Source of the DNA: Linanthus parryae
Lineage: Eukaryota > Streptophyta > Magnoliopsida > Ericales > Polemoniaceae
Assembly: GCA_023055425.1 (NCBI GenBank)
Contig: JALGPY010000007.1
Span: forward strand, 18,920,001-18,984,000
DNA length: 64,000 nucleotides
Direction of reading: 5' to 3'
Both the position numbers and the translations under genes were made by a program. Of the stretch, positions 1 to 11,215 are shown in pieces (the stretch's first letter is position 1; each line of letters begins with the position of its first letter). The notes beneath the pieces are model-generated. The model was not told the origin of the DNA, made no database searches, and saw nothing but the letters and a program-made list of their open reading frames with translations.

Positions 1-1436
1 ACTGATAGCACTGGGACAATATATCGCTTGTACCGGTTGGCATGGCTCTGCATTGATAGAATAAAAATAGAAGTTCGTATAATATTTTCAACTGGAGTTC
101 AGAAAAGACAGGTGCAAACACTTATACATCAAAGCACAAAAAGAAAGCTTCAAAGCCTCAAAAAAAAGATAACTCGGGAAAAACACAAGCAAGCAGTAGG
201 TACAGGCATCCCCACCCCCACACGCATACGAAGAATTTCCAAAAACTACAAATATACCCCATATGCCCCTGAGTCTCTGACTTATTTATAAATGTGCTCC
301 CATGGAATTTCACTTGGAAGGCCCTTACGACATATCCTCTTAAACCTCAGAACTTTAAAAAGTACGAAACAGCCCCCAAATGTATAAATTAATAAGAACT
401 TCCATTCTCTTGTTCATCACACACCTCTTTTCTCTAGAACCAGAACAATTGCTCGATTCATGTTCAAATATCACAACATTCTCAGGTCCTTTGCCTTCTG
501 AGTTATGACTATTATCAAGGAAATCAGAGGTTCATAATGAAGCTGATGTGGACTAGAACCATCTCATCCTTTTCGCACAGATAGGTAACCGATAAAGCTG
601 CTCCGTCTTTGTTTAGTTTGTGATTTTTAGTAGAGGTTCATAGCAATTTTCGAGTGTTATGTATGTGGAACAAACGATTGGGCACTTGTGGTGTATGGAG
701 CTGAAACTTTCTTAAATTACAGAAATTTAGGGGTTTGGCTGTTCCAATTGAAGCCTTTTTCTTCTGGTACTAGGCATTCATTCTTATTGTGTCTCATGTG
801 CAATAAACATGAATCTATAGCATATGATTACATGATTATATACTTGATAATTTAATAATACCATTTGTTGTTTTCTGTTCTTGGTAAGCTATCTAGATCT
901 CAGTAGTTTTTAGCAAAATACTGAGGTAAATTTGTGGCTGTTCTTTTCGATGGGTGCTTTAGGAATTTGATCTCATTTTAGGATGAATGCAGCGAGCAGA
1001 ATTTTATCACTTTGTTAATGTCTACTATAAATGGTTTTGATTAAATTATCGGTCTTTTGGTGAAAGATGGGTTTGCAGCTATAGAGTACATTATCGAACA
1101 TGCTTCAGTGGAAAATCATATTGGTCCTTGAATATGAGAGGCATGTTTAGTTTTGTTTGAAATTTAACTTTGGTTACATATTCAACACATATATAAGATA
1201 CTATAATTTTGAGAGTGTGACTATGATTCATATACATACTGCTACGTTAATGAATCCACTTAGAGAAATTCTACCCCCCCCCCCCCCCCCCCAAACCCAA
1301 TTCTTGGTTCCGCTACTGCAAGCAAGGAGTTTTATTCATTTGCACCATACTGTCCCCAAAGATCATCCAAATAATCCCCTGGTGCATGTTTGAAAAGGGC
1401 AACTAAAGTCACCAGAATTACTCATTGCAATGACTA
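1..1436. other. AT-rich non-coding stretch
   Basis: No reading frame here resembles a known protein, and I found no tRNA or transposon ends. A run of 19 C residues lies at 1274-1292. Because TRM1 runs leftward from 3852 and its last visible exon ends at 2060 with a proper splice donor, this stretch may be part of a long TRM1 intron. I looked on the minus strand for the expected continuation of TRM1 and saw none. Confidence 0.4.
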
Positions 1437-1693
1437 CTACCTCCGTTTCTTCTGTTTCTTCCTGTTTGATTTTTTCAACCCGTAACTAGGTCAATTTGAC
1501 TCGGTGATTTGGATAGCAAAACAACGTAATTTTTTGGCAATTTTTCCATGGTATTGTAGAGTTAAGTTTACTCTACAAGACCACGAAAAGATTACCAAAT
1601 TCTTGTATCGTTTTGCTAATCAAATCAAGGGTCAAAGTGACCAGGTAAATAGTGACAAAAGGTGATTGAGGAAGAAAGAAGAAACAGAGGTAG
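1437..1693. mobile_element. Stowaway-type MITE, copy 1
   Basis: A 257-bp palindromic element. Its ends read CTACCTCCGTTTCTTCTG on the left and the near inverse complement on the right, and it is flanked by TA on both sides. The centre is a large stem: GATTTGGATAGCAAAACAA on the left pairs with the inverted GTTTTGCTAATCAAATC on the right, around a core GTAGAGTTAAGTTTACTCTAC. TA duplication and CTCCGT-type termini are hallmarks of Stowaway MITEs mobilised by mariner-like transposases. It encodes nothing. Related copies occur at 4383, 31547, 38482, 41906, 54010 and 54835. Confidence 0.8.
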
Positions 1694-2059
1694 TACTATA
1701 TAAGCAGGTAATGCAACGTATCAGCGAACTCAAATCTATACAAGACGAATGATATGACTGAACACCCAAGGGTACAGAGTTTCCAACACGGTGATTTCTA
1801 GTTAAAAGTATTGACCAATACAGGTCTTCAGTTTTCCTCTTAGACTACTAGACTGCAAGCCCAAAACACTTAATCTAGAAAGAGCAAACAGAAAAGCGAA
1901 GTTTGGATGTACAATTCAAACTCTGAAGGCCAAAATGTATCTGACTGTGCAACATATAGGAATAAAAAAAGTTTCTAGAGCATTTTTTTTACTGGATGCA
2001 TAACTATACATTACTATATGAATACTGGAAAATAATCCTCAATGTTTATGATAGAGTAC

Positions 2060-3699
2060 CTCAATGCAGGCTAGGAGAATCCTCAACGCCATTTCATGAC
2101 AATACTTCCCTTTCAATGGATAGGAGCCGTATCTAGAGCCACAAGTAGCATTACAGAGCTCAGTAATCAGAAGTTATAATATCTGAGCAGAGAGAGAAGA
2201 AGGAAAGCTTACTTGGAATAGCAAACCTCCCCGCTACTCCCACATAGCACAGCCATGTCAGTAGCTGTGCACATCAATATGCCTCCATCAACAACTGACT
2301 GAATAGCAGAGTCCAGAAACACGGAAGGTGCACCATAAGGATCAAGATCAACCTACATCAACAGGATAGCAAGGAAATTCAAAATCCCTCGAGGTTGATC
2401 AGCAAACTAGGAACAGTTTCCACAAAACATGCTGACAGTGCTGCATTCAATCTATTTCTAAATTGATGCAACTCAAATGGTCATCTTTTTATTAGTGGAT
2501 ATGGAGAACAAAATAGTTCTTGCATCAAACACCCATCCACAGGTAATTTATGTGCACATATATACATACAGAAAAGGAGAAAATGCCTGCATCAAGAGCT
2601 ACAGGGCATACCACATCATACTCTTTCGGATGCGTTAGCATATGAACTCGAGCATCAGTAAGCTGAGACTCCACCTTTGCGGATGCCACTGAACCATTGA
2701 ATTTAATGTTTCTCCTGCATGCTTCAACAGACGCTGGAAAAGAGAAAGAAAGTTTTTACCAATATAAGTTGCATCACAAAGAACGAGAATGTCTGGCCAA
2801 ATCGTGATATCCGAAAAAAATAATCTAAAATTTACAAAAGTAGGGAAATAAAAAGGTCTACAATTCATTTGAAACAAAGTTTACAATTAGTAAGTGGTTC
2901 CAGCATATTCATGTCATGAATAGAAATACCTTTATCGTTATCGAGGGCCACAACTTGACCAATCCCTTCTATTTCACGTGCATATCGCAATGCTCTCAAC
3001 CCTGAAGCCGACAATGCCTGTAACAACACAAGTCAAGAACATCAACAGACTGATACCTTCGTCTAGCTAATATGAACGAACTCAAAGTTAACAGAAACAC
3101 GAGATTACCTCGAGAACTTTAGGCGGCTTCAATTCCCTGCGGCCTTTCACTTCTGGAGCTTTGCTTGGTTCTTCTGAACCAAGCGGTTCATCTTCAGTTA
3201 CCTCTTTAGACTCTTCGCATACACCATTAGAGTTCTCATTATGCACCCCAGGCTCCACATTTTCTTCCACCTCAGGGCCATTCTTATCAGCTACCACCTT
3301 CGATGGACCTTTGTTCCTTTTGTTAACCATAGCTTCATGCTCCTCTTTGCGTTTTACAATAAATGCCCTCAAAACAGCAATAGATATGTCCCTATTGTTT
3401 ACCTGATATTATAAGGTGTTACACAAAGTTAGAGCCATTACACCAGGAAGTACTACTACTAACTAGCAGCTAGGTTGGCTAGGTTGGGCACTAGTCTTCA
3501 CACATCAAAAACCCAAATTTAGTAAATTAACAACTACCCAGAAATTATAATGTCAGACCCACTTCGCAGATGACCTAACAAAACCTAAAAGTCCAAACTT
3601 TATGCACCAATTGGGTTTGTAGAGTAAAACATCAAGAATTACAAATTCAGTGAATGGGACCAATAAAGTAGACAATAAGGCAATGAATTGAGATTTGGG

Positions 3700-3733
<34 letters not shown>

Positions 3734-3735
3734 CT

Positions 3736-3771
<36 letters not shown>

Positions 3772-3852
3772 TATGAAATCGTTTGGATCAGTTGACATGG
3801 TCTCGGTCTTGTTCTTCTTCTCTTCTTCCCCTGTTTTTTCAGTACCACCCAT
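2060..3852 (-). CDS. TRM1: tRNA (guanine(26)-N2)-dimethyltransferase, TRM1-type, 5' six exons
   Basis: TRM1 uses S-adenosylmethionine to dimethylate G26 of tRNAs. Six exons fit on the minus strand: 3852-3703, 3402-3109, 3017-2930, 2733-2612, 2352-2213 and 2132-2060. All junctions are GT-AG and the frame stays open for 289 codons. Family landmarks are [32 protein letters not shown], the SAM-binding stretch [14 protein letters not shown] followed by VALDNDK, and the catalytic DLDPYGAPS. Exon 6 ends at LLACIE, just before the conserved SHANRYKR block of the family, so roughly half of the usual length is present. An alternative start at 3798 (MSTDPND) fits plant homologues at least as well; an in-frame upstream ATG at 4020 would add a hydrophobic leader. 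The acidic, low-complexity part of exon 2 looks like a variable linker. The missing 3' half is either left of the window after an intron of more than 2 kb or has been lost. Confidence 0.88.
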
Positions 3853-4380
3853 CTGTAGTACAGCTGCTTTAGCTCCGGCTGGGGCTGTGGCGGCGGAGAA
3901 CGAGCGTGGGGGGACTGTGGTGGTGGCTAGATTTTGGCGAAAAGGGCAGAGATTCAAGCAAAATAGAAAAATGAAATTTAAGTTAACTAGTTTAAATTCA
4001 AGAAAGTGTAACCCTACCATTGTAAATTGGTAAATTTGACCATTTTGCTACTTAAACCTAGAAAAAACAAATAAATTAAATATTCCTAAAAAAAATCCGT
4101 TGAATATAATTGAAGTGTAAAATTCGGTTGAACTAAGAAGTGGTTTGATCGATTAATTTAACTAACGATATGATACAAAAAATGTGTCCTATCATGTCGT
4201 TAGTTAAATAAGTTCATCAAAGTGGACGCCATTCAGCTAACTGGAACTTTTTGACGAACCAAATGAAGTACTTGATACAAGTTGAAAACCACGTATTGTA
4301 TTAAATTGATTACATTTAGCAACTAATTAGCTTTTAGTGTCGAATTACAATTAAGTCCTTCTGCTTAGTTAGATGACTAG
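3853..4380. other. Upstream region of TRM1
   Basis: About 530 bases upstream of TRM1 on the minus strand. The first 170 bases are an open reading frame continuous with exon 1 and may be 5' UTR or an alternative N-terminus. Beyond 4030 the sequence is AT-rich and I see no other gene. Confidence 0.4.
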
Positions 4381-4382
4381 TA

Positions 4383-5340
4383 GTGTCTCCGTCCCATCCG
4401 GTAGGGGTGCAACTTGGACGGGCTGAAACCGACCAACCCGAACCCAGCCCGGACTAAAGTCGGGCTTGGGCATATGTTCTGAGTAATTTGGACGGGCTCG
4501 GGCAAGAATTCTCAACCCGAATTGCAATTAGGGTCGGGCTTGGGTACGGATATTAAAAGACGGGCTAGCCCGAATTGCCCGATTTGTATACTCATTACCT
4601 ACAAATGATATATTTGGAGAGTATTATATTGCATTTTTATCAAGAATATATTATTTTTCTATTAAATATTAGTAATATTGTTAATGATGTTTATGCTCTT
4701 AACTAATAAATTTTTCTCACAAAATATTTAGTATTGTCTTGTATAAACGGATAATTTTTAAATTCATTCTAACCATATATAGTCATTCTTGTTTAGCCTT
4801 AAATAAAAAAAATTGAAGTATCTACATTTAGTATCTATTTTTATATGTAAGATGTTAACTAAACTATAAGGGCACAATTTTAATTAAGTTGAATGTGAAA
4901 ATTATGCTATTTTATTTAGTTTAATGGGCTAGCCCGAATTCGACCCGAACCCGAATTGTTTTGTTCGAATTCGGGCTTGGACGGGTTGGCGATGCTCGTA
5001 ACCCGGGCTGGGCTGGGCTTGGGCAACCCTGACAGAACTCGGGCTTGGGCTTGGACAAGGGTGTCAACCCGCCCAGCCCGCCCGAGTTGCAGTCCTACCA
5101 TCCGGTTCTTCATATTTTTGACTTTTCTACTTGTAGCCATGTCTCACCGGTGATTGAATAGTGAGACGATGCAAATTTTTGAATTTTGTTTATGGTGTTG
5201 TAGAGTAAAGTTTATCGTACAAGACCATGCAAAGATCACCAAATCATTTTGCTAACGAAATCACCAGCTTAAAGTGACACGGTGAAAAATGTTTAAAAGC
5301 AAAATATAAAGATCATGGTGGGAGTTTGGGACGGAAGTAG
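4383..5340. mobile_element. Stowaway-type MITE, copy 2, interrupted by a hAT element
   Basis: The outer ends are GTGTCTCCGTCCCATCCGG on the left and the inverted counterpart GGGACGGAAGTAG on the right, flanked by TA at 4381-4382 and 5341-5342. Without the nested hAT insert (4402-5097 plus one 8-bp duplication) the element is 254 bp, matching copy 1. The inner palindrome with GGTGTTGTAGAGTAAAG, ATTTTGCTAACGAAATCACC and AAAGTGAC is shared with the other copies in this window. Confidence 0.75.
4402..5097. mobile_element. Non-autonomous hAT element nested in a Stowaway MITE
   Basis: A 696-bp element with short imperfect inverted ends: TAGGGGTGCAACTTGGACGG on the left, and TAGGACTGCAACTCGGGCGG as the reverse complement of the right end. 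It is flanked by a perfect 8-bp direct repeat CCATCCGG at 4394-4401 and 5098-5105, the duplication length of hAT transposases. Both subterminal regions are rich in CGGGC/GCCCG motifs, as in many plant hAT elements. There is no transposase, so it would have to be mobilised in trans. Confidence 0.88.
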
Positions 5341-5579
5341 TAACATATAACTTGGTTAGGTAACGTTATGATGTATATTAATGTTTTTGTTCACAACATA
5401 ACATTTGTTTTTTTTTGTTAACAAAACTAAATTATTATTACCAGAATTTACAAGGTGAAGATGTCAACCAAAAGTCCATAACTATACAAAGGGACTTGAG
5501 AGCGGCATAGGAAAAACATGTGAAATACATGGAGAGAACTGCTAAAGAGAAGCAGACGACTGGCTAAAGGAGAGATAGA

Positions 5580-6490
5580 CTTGTGCGTAGGGAATGGAGC
5601 AAGAGTTGCTGTATTAGCCGTAGGCGTTTATGAGTTATCTTTACCTTCAGGACTTATCTTATAATTAGACAACTGTTATTTTGTGCCTGCTATGAGCATA
5701 AACATTATTTCTGTTTCTTGTTTGGACAAGAAATGTTTTTATATTAAAATAAAGGACAAATGTTGCTCCATTTATTTTGATGGTTTTGCATTATTGTAAT
5801 GCTTTATTGTCTAATGGATTATATATCCTTGATCTAGATAACTCCGTCTATAACATTAATACTGAGAGGATTAAAACTAATGATTTAAATCCTAATTATT
5901 TATGGCATTGTCATTTAGGCCACATAAACGAAAATCGCATCTTTAGGCTCCATAAGGATGGATTCCTAAACTCATTTGATTATGAATCATATGATACATG
6001 CGAGGATTGTTTATTAGGAAATATGACAAAGTCTCCTTTCAAGAAGAAAGGTGAGAGGACTAGTTAGCAATTGGCTCTCGTGCGTACCGATGTATGTGGG
6101 TCGTTTGTCACGCCAACTAGAGGTGGTTATGTTTATTTCATTACATTTAATGATGACTTCAGTAGATATGGATTTGTGTACCTTATGAAGGTCAAATTCT
6201 AATCCTTTGAAAAGTTTAAAGAATTCAAGAATGAAGTAGAGAAGCAGCTAGAAAAGAGTATTAAGGCTCTACGATCAGATCGTGGAGGATAATACTTGAT
6301 CCAAGAGTTTGATGACTATCTTAGAGAGTGTGGGATCTTGTCCAACTCACTCCACCCAGAACGCCACAATGGAATGGCGTGTCCGAGAGGAGGAATCGAA
6401 CTTTGTTGGACATGGTTCGATCTATGATGTGTCAAACCGATCTTCCGTTATCATTTTTGGGACACACTCTATTATGTGCAACTTTTACCC
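5580..6490 (+). pseudogene. Copia gag-pol relic (pre-integrase and integrase part)
   Basis: Broken coding remnant of a Ty1/Copia polyprotein. It starts with VGNGARVAVLAVGVYELSLP and SINIISVSCLDKK, typical of the segment after the protease. An open stretch at 5777-6067 holds the pre-integrase domain (YLWHCHLGHINENRI and the CEDCLLG zinc-ligand motif). The integrase core follows with RTDVCGSFVTPTRGGYVYF and LRSDRGG, interrupted by stop codons at about 6066, 6200 and 6290. It ends in a frame-shifted NGVSERRN-like segment near 6375-6480. No reverse transcriptase is present, so the element is truncated and dead. Confidence 0.8.
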
Positions 6491-7170
6491 TTAACTTTGT
6501 TGGGTGACATAGATGTGTTGCTAGACACCGCTCTATGTTAGTAACTGTTACTACAAACTAAGTAGAAACATATGGGTTCACACGCCATATGGATTAAACT
6601 AGACTAGAAAATTAATTAGTAGGACTAATTAAATAGAAAGACCAATCCGCAAACACAAGCAAACTTAGTAGGACTAATTTGCAAAGTGGACCAATAAGTG
6701 TATGAACACGATTATGATTGGGGCTAATATGTAGTTAATAAGGAGTTATTAACCATATAAGGGCACTCCTAGCTTATTTTCTCAAAAAGTGCATCATTAT
6801 TGAGAGAGAACAAAGCAAGGAGAGAGCAAGACAAGGAGGCCGAAACCCCCCAGTCGCCCCCTCCCTGTGCCATCGGCCTAAGAGAGGCGCGCGACCGTGG
6901 GTGTCCCGTTTGTGTGATCTTATTCTTCTTCCTCCTTCCTCCCATTGCTAGCACATTGACGTTGGAAGGACTCTAGTGCAATCCTAGACATGTTTATTCA
7001 TAGAAACGTGGATAGCATTCTACGTGGAGTGATCTTTTCAGACGAACAAGGTACACAAAGTTTCTACCCTTCACCACATTATGATGGCTTGTCCTGCGAT
7101 TCATGGAGGGTCTTGAACGGAATCTATTTATTTTTTTTCCGCTGCGTAATCAGTGTCAAAACCCTACAAG
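6490..7170 (+). repeat. Degraded LTR-like sequence attached to the Copia relic
   Basis: This stretch resembles the inverse of the solo LTR at 32451-33857: both contain a block with GATGTGTTGCTAGACAC, then AGTAGAAACATATGGG followed by CACACGCCATATGGA, TTAGTAGGACTAAT, and a downstream TTGAGAG purine-rich leader before an AGGCCGA block. It therefore belongs to the same Copia LTR family, here in plus orientation and fused directly to integrase remnants, implying a large internal deletion. The right end is near GTCAAAACCCTACAAG at about 7170. Confidence 0.6.
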
Positions 7171-7171
7171 A

Positions 7172-7254
7172 GTAGATACATATTAGTTCTGTTTGTCATC
7201 ATTAGTGCCCCGACGAAATGTTTTATTTATTTATTTATTTATTTATTTATGTAT

Positions 7255-7293
<39 letters not shown>

Positions 7294-7572
7294 TTTCAAG
7301 CTTCAATGACTTCTTTCATAAAATAAGCAAGATATCGAAAAAATTCAGACACGTCACAAAATCAGGTGAAAGCTTAAAACAACCTTCCAACTACTTATAG
7401 TATACTACTCGTGAACCTGCACAACATCTAGGCTATACGGGCATACTATTTGTTGGACTTTGAAGTGATTATGCATGTCAACTGAGGATGTCAAAGATAC
7501 TTTTTGAAATTGTCAATATTACTTTTTTACAAAATACGTTATATATTAGATAGGTTGATCGACGTTATGCTA
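7172..7572 (+). repeat. Dispersed direct duplication, copy A
   Basis: From AGATACAT at 7172 through TAGATAGGTTGATCGA near 7570 this matches 20805-21151 closely in the same orientation. Shared blocks include TTTCAAGCTTCAATGACTTC, AATCAGGTGAAAGCTTAAAA, CAACCTTCCAACTACT and CAACATCTAGGCTATA. Copy A contains a TTTA microsatellite where copy B has about ten unrelated bases. Function unknown; it may be an unclassified repeat or an old segmental duplicate. Confidence 0.7.
7219..7297. repeat. (TTTA)n microsatellite
   Basis: About 79 bases of ATTT/TTTA tandem repeats with one interruption near 7250, inside copy A of the dispersed duplication and absent from copy B. Confidence 0.95.
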
Positions 7573-8656
7573 ACGAGGCAGTACCCAGCGCTAAAGCGTG
7601 GTTCGGCAAAGAAAAATTGTTATTCAAATATAGTGACACACTTGGTCTTTTCATACAAATTGAGGCAATACATTTATTTTACTTCATGGAATATATATGA
7701 TAACTGTAATTGATCTCAATCGACTATAATCAAGTTCAGGGCGGATCCTAAAATTTATAATATTGGAGGCTTAGAAGATGTAACCAATAAAAACGTGAGT
7801 TTTTAGTGCCGCCACCATGCCGTTAGAGACTCTAATCCTGCACCCAATTGCCCCAAAGACCACCGTTGAAGAAGCTTACAGTTGGATTGGAGTTTAATGT
7901 CTAGGGTTCAAAAATTGGGGATTGAATCTTTTGGTTATGAATCAGGTTGATGGCGGCCGTGATGATGGAGTTGGATAATCTCCATATTAACAATGTAAAT
8001 CCCAAATCAAAGCACCAAAACCCCAAGCACTTTTGACAGTAAACAAAAATTTGAAGGTCGGGGAAGGAGAGTGGAAGAGAAGGAGAGCGATAGAAGGGAC
8101 ATTTTGGTCATTACTCGGGTATAAAAAAGTGGCGAATTAAATATTGAATAAAGTACGATGGATAAAAACGTAATTTCATCTTGTTCGTCAACTTCCTTAC
8201 TTCCCATCAAAAATAAAGGTGTTTCATGTTAATTCATGAACAGTGAGGGCGAACTTTGCCTATTTACCTAACCACAAGGGTAGAAAGCGTAAATTACCCC
8301 CTAATATAGCATAGCGAGAATCATGTGTAGTGGTTATTAAAACCAATGTGACCTACTACCAGTGAAGCCGATTGTTGATCGTGACAGACAAGTATCACAA
8401 TTCACTGATCCAAAGACAAGACCTTCACAATACATGTGATTACATTGTGTGTTTGGTCAATACTTAATGTTTACTCTCTGTCTCTCTCACTTACCCACCC
8501 TAGAACAGCTTACTAATCATTTACATTTACACTCTTCTCTTCCTTGTTGACTTGTTAGAGAACAATTGCATAATAACCAAATTCGTATGCCAGGCAGAGA
8601 GAGATCGTTTTAGAGATCGAGCGACTAAACTGAATAAATCGCCGGAAGCAGCAACC
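7573..8656. other. Intergenic region upstream of PMP22
   Basis: No gene recognised. The segment contains CAGGGCGGATCC at about 7738, which resembles the end of a plant MITE, but I could not find a matching second end. The last 150-200 bases before 8657 should contain the PMP22 promoter and 5' UTR; a CT-rich leader is seen at 8470-8545. I could not assign a TATA box. Confidence 0.35.
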
Positions 8657-10607
8657 ATGTCAGACATCGTCGTCGCAAGTTGGAAGAAGTATATTATTCA
8701 ACTTCAATCCCACCCTCTCAGAACCAAGGTATGCCGTACCTATACTCTTATAATAAAGTTCAAACCACAAAAAAATGTGCATATTTCTATTGTTGGGTAT
8801 CATGTGTGAGCAGTTTGTCCCACATCGGGATGGTGGACATGAGGTTCATGGTTAATATAGTATGATTTGGGCCCTAACTCATAAGGTTAACATTTTGGGT
8901 AAGTGGGTGTCCCAAATCATACTATGTCGCTCCTCTTTAGCGGTGCTTAATTTCCCTACAAGTGGTATCAGAGTCAGGTTCGTGCGCGCTGCCGTGGTGA
9001 ATCAAGGGTGAGATGTGCGGTGTTCTCATGGATGGGTCTTTCCATGAATGGTGGACCAGGTGTTCCTGCAGACGGTCAAATTCCTGTGTTGCTCCAGCAG
9101 GTGGTCTGGCAGATGGTGGTCCGGTGCACTCTCACAAATGTGATTCAAGAAATTCGGCGAATGCTTCCGGGCGAGGGGGAGCGTGTTGAAGGGCTCACAC
9201 ATGAAGGGGGAGATTATTGGGTATCATGTGTGAGCAGTTTGTCCCACATCGGGATGGTGGACATGAGGTTCATGGTTAATATAGTATGATTTGGGCCCTA
9301 ACTCATAAGGTTAACATTTTGGGTAAGTGGGTATCCCAAATCATACTATGTCGCTCCTCTCTAGCGGTGCTTAATCTCCCTACATCTATTACTACTATAT
9401 GTCAACAAGTGTACTCCAATGTTTGTCTTTTGTCTGGGACATAATCCAATGTTTGTTTTTATTACTTATAACTACTATTTTGGGTTTTCAATTTATTGAA
9501 TTGTGTAGGCGATCACTTCCGGAGTATTGATCGCAATCAGTAATGTCATAGCCCAGAAGATCTCCGGCGCAAAGAGGATTCAATTCAAGCGACTTCTTCT
9601 TTTGATGGTAAAATAAAAACATGTTGACTTTGCTGATATTTTGGATGTTGATCGATTGATGTACTCACTATTGAAATTGGGGTTTTGTCAAAATGGTTTT
9701 TTTTGTCTTCCCCCAGCTCTACGGACTTGTGTATTCCGGTCCATTTGGACACTTTTATCAAAAATGGATGGAGGCCATTTTCAAAGGAAAGCAGGGCAAG
9801 GAAACAGTTGCTAAGAAGGTAATTCCTAGTTCATTGGATTTCAATTGGATTTCATCTTTGCATGATATTACTAGGTTAGTTTGGTTGTAAAAATGGAGGT
9901 GAATGAGATATATAAATTCACTTGTTGAATCTCTTAGGTCTTACTGGATCAAGTGACTGCTTCTCCATTGAACAATATGATGTTTATGATTTACTATGGC
10001 TTTGTTGTCGAAGGTATGTGATTCGTTAAACTGATTTAACAAGTCACTTAAGTAGAAGATTATTCTAATTCACGTGTAATCTGGCTTTCTGTGCGCAGGA
10101 GCTACTTGGGGTTCGGTGAAGAGTAAAATCCGAAAAGACTACCCATCTGTACAATTGACTGCATTAAAGGTACCACAGCGAAATCACATTTTTATTTTAT
10201 CATACGGTATGATGTTATGTTTTGCTAAGTCAAATTTGTATACGTATTTTTGCAGTCTCGGCCTTTCATTGCGTGGATCAATTACCAGTTTGTGCCCATC
10301 CAGTTTCGCGTCCTTTTCCAGAGCCTTGCTGGCTCATGCTGGTTCGTTTTTCATTTTTGTTTAGTCACTTGCTGATTTTTTCCTTGTAGATTGTTTTTCA
10401 TTCTTTTGTTCTTACCGGGATTGCCATAGACTGAATAAATTTGAAATCTGAAAGTAAATTTGACATATGACTTCTAGATGAGAGAACTAAAGGCGAGATG
10501 CATTCTTTTTTATGCTAAGCCTTGAACTAATACACTTTGAACTTTATGACTTCAGGGTTATCTTTCTGAATCTGAGGGCAAACACTGCTGCAATAAAGAA
10601 GGCATAA
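8657..10607 (+). CDS. PMP22: Peroxisomal membrane protein PMP22 (Mpv17/PMP22 family)
   Basis: Seven exons: 8657-8728, 9509-9607, 9717-9818, 9938-10013, 10099-10169, 10256-10341 and 10556-10607. All introns are GT-AG, the frame is continuous and the protein is 185 residues, close to the usual 185-200 of plant PMP22. Landmarks are LQSHPLRTKAITSGVL near the N-terminus, the YSGPFGHFYQKWM segment, KKVLLDQVTASPLNNMMFM, and the family signature FIAWINYQFVPIQFRVLFQS, ending in WVIFLNLRANTAAIKKA. Family members are four-helix integral membrane proteins; PMP22 is inserted in the peroxisomal membrane and its transport role is uncertain. The N-terminus is basic, as in peroxisomal targeting regions of the family. 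Intron 1 holds a TRIM element, and a Copia element lies 147 bp after the stop, probably in the 3' UTR, yet the coding frame is undamaged. Confidence 0.93.
8791..9384 (+). mobile_element. TRIM (terminal-repeat retrotransposon in miniature) in PMP22 intron 1
   Basis: Complete 594-bp non-autonomous LTR element. The direct terminal repeats at 8791-8960 and 9215-9384 are about 170 bp and nearly identical; they begin TGTTGGGTATCATG (the 3' copy starts TATTGGG) and end CCCTACA. Directly inside the left repeat is a primer-binding site TGGTATCAGAGTCAGG (8963-8978), complementary to initiator tRNA-Met. A purine tract GAAGGGGGAG lies just before the right repeat. The flanks carry a perfect 5-bp duplication TCTAT at 8786-8790 and 9385-9389. 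The terminal repeats contain the TTTGTCCCACATCGG motif common in plant TRIM families. There is no gag or pol. It lies in the sense orientation of the host gene and is presumably spliced out. Confidence 0.93.
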
Positions 10608-10753
10608 AACAGACGATAAACTGCAGTTTCTCCTTCTTCTTTCTTTGTATCTTTCTGTTATTAAAAAGTCTTTTTCTGTTTTTCAAATTGTGTGAATCCA
10701 CGATGGGCCTGTTTATGTTATTCCCTGAATGCCAACGTAACTCAGGTTTAGAA

Positions 10754-11112
10754 TATTTAGAGTCATTTCTTTTATTGCCTTTTGTAATTTCTATTAAGTT
10801 GAGGGGGCGTTCTTCAAATAACAACTTCTCTCTCTTTAAGCTAAATGTGTTGTTTGCTTGATGAGGACTAGTTAGCCAAATCATCCAACCTAGCTGACTT
10901 GTCATGCTTTGATTGGATGACCCTCTTCTAACCGTTGCCTGGACTATAAAGGCTTTTCTTCTTCTTCTTCCATTTTCGGTTAGCTTTTGTATTGGCTCAG
11001 TTTGGTGTATGAAGAAATGAAATCTCATCTCCTTCTTCTTCTTCTTCTTCTTCTTCTTCTTCTTCTTCTTCTTCTTCTTCTTCTTCTTCATTTGTAGATT
11101 CAAATTCTATTA
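10754..11112 (+). repeat. 5' LTR of Copia 1
   Basis: 359 bp, highly similar to the 3' LTR. It contains a TATAAA box at 10945-10950 that could drive the retroelement transcript. It differs mainly by an expanded CTT tract (about 11030-11089) near its right end, which is only a few units long in the 3' LTR. The element's start codon probably lies at 11216. Confidence 0.92.
11030..11089. repeat. (CTT)n microsatellite in the 5' LTR
   Basis: About 60 bases of CTT repeats, much longer than in the 3' LTR (19758-19780), showing expansion after insertion. On the minus strand it reads as a poly-lysine run in a spurious frame. Confidence 0.95.
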
Positions 11113-11215
11113 TGGTATCAGAGCCTGGTTCGGCGAGGGGTACTCATTCGTTGTTTTGATCTGCGTTGATTTGGTCGCTGTGGTGTTCTGGATTCAGATC
11201 CAGATCTGAGTTTTC

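Noticed and set aside
3161..3406. Plus-strand open frame over TRM1 exon 2
   Set aside because: Antisense shadow of a well-supported exon.
7219..7297. Regularly spaced repeats that might be taken for a CRISPR-like array
   Set aside because: Simple TTTA microsatellite without spacers; the window is eukaryotic.
10558..11103. Long minus-strand open frame beginning with a poly-lysine run
   Set aside because: It is the antisense of the PMP22 3' end and the Copia 1 LTR; the lysines come from the CTT microsatellite. No domain similarity.
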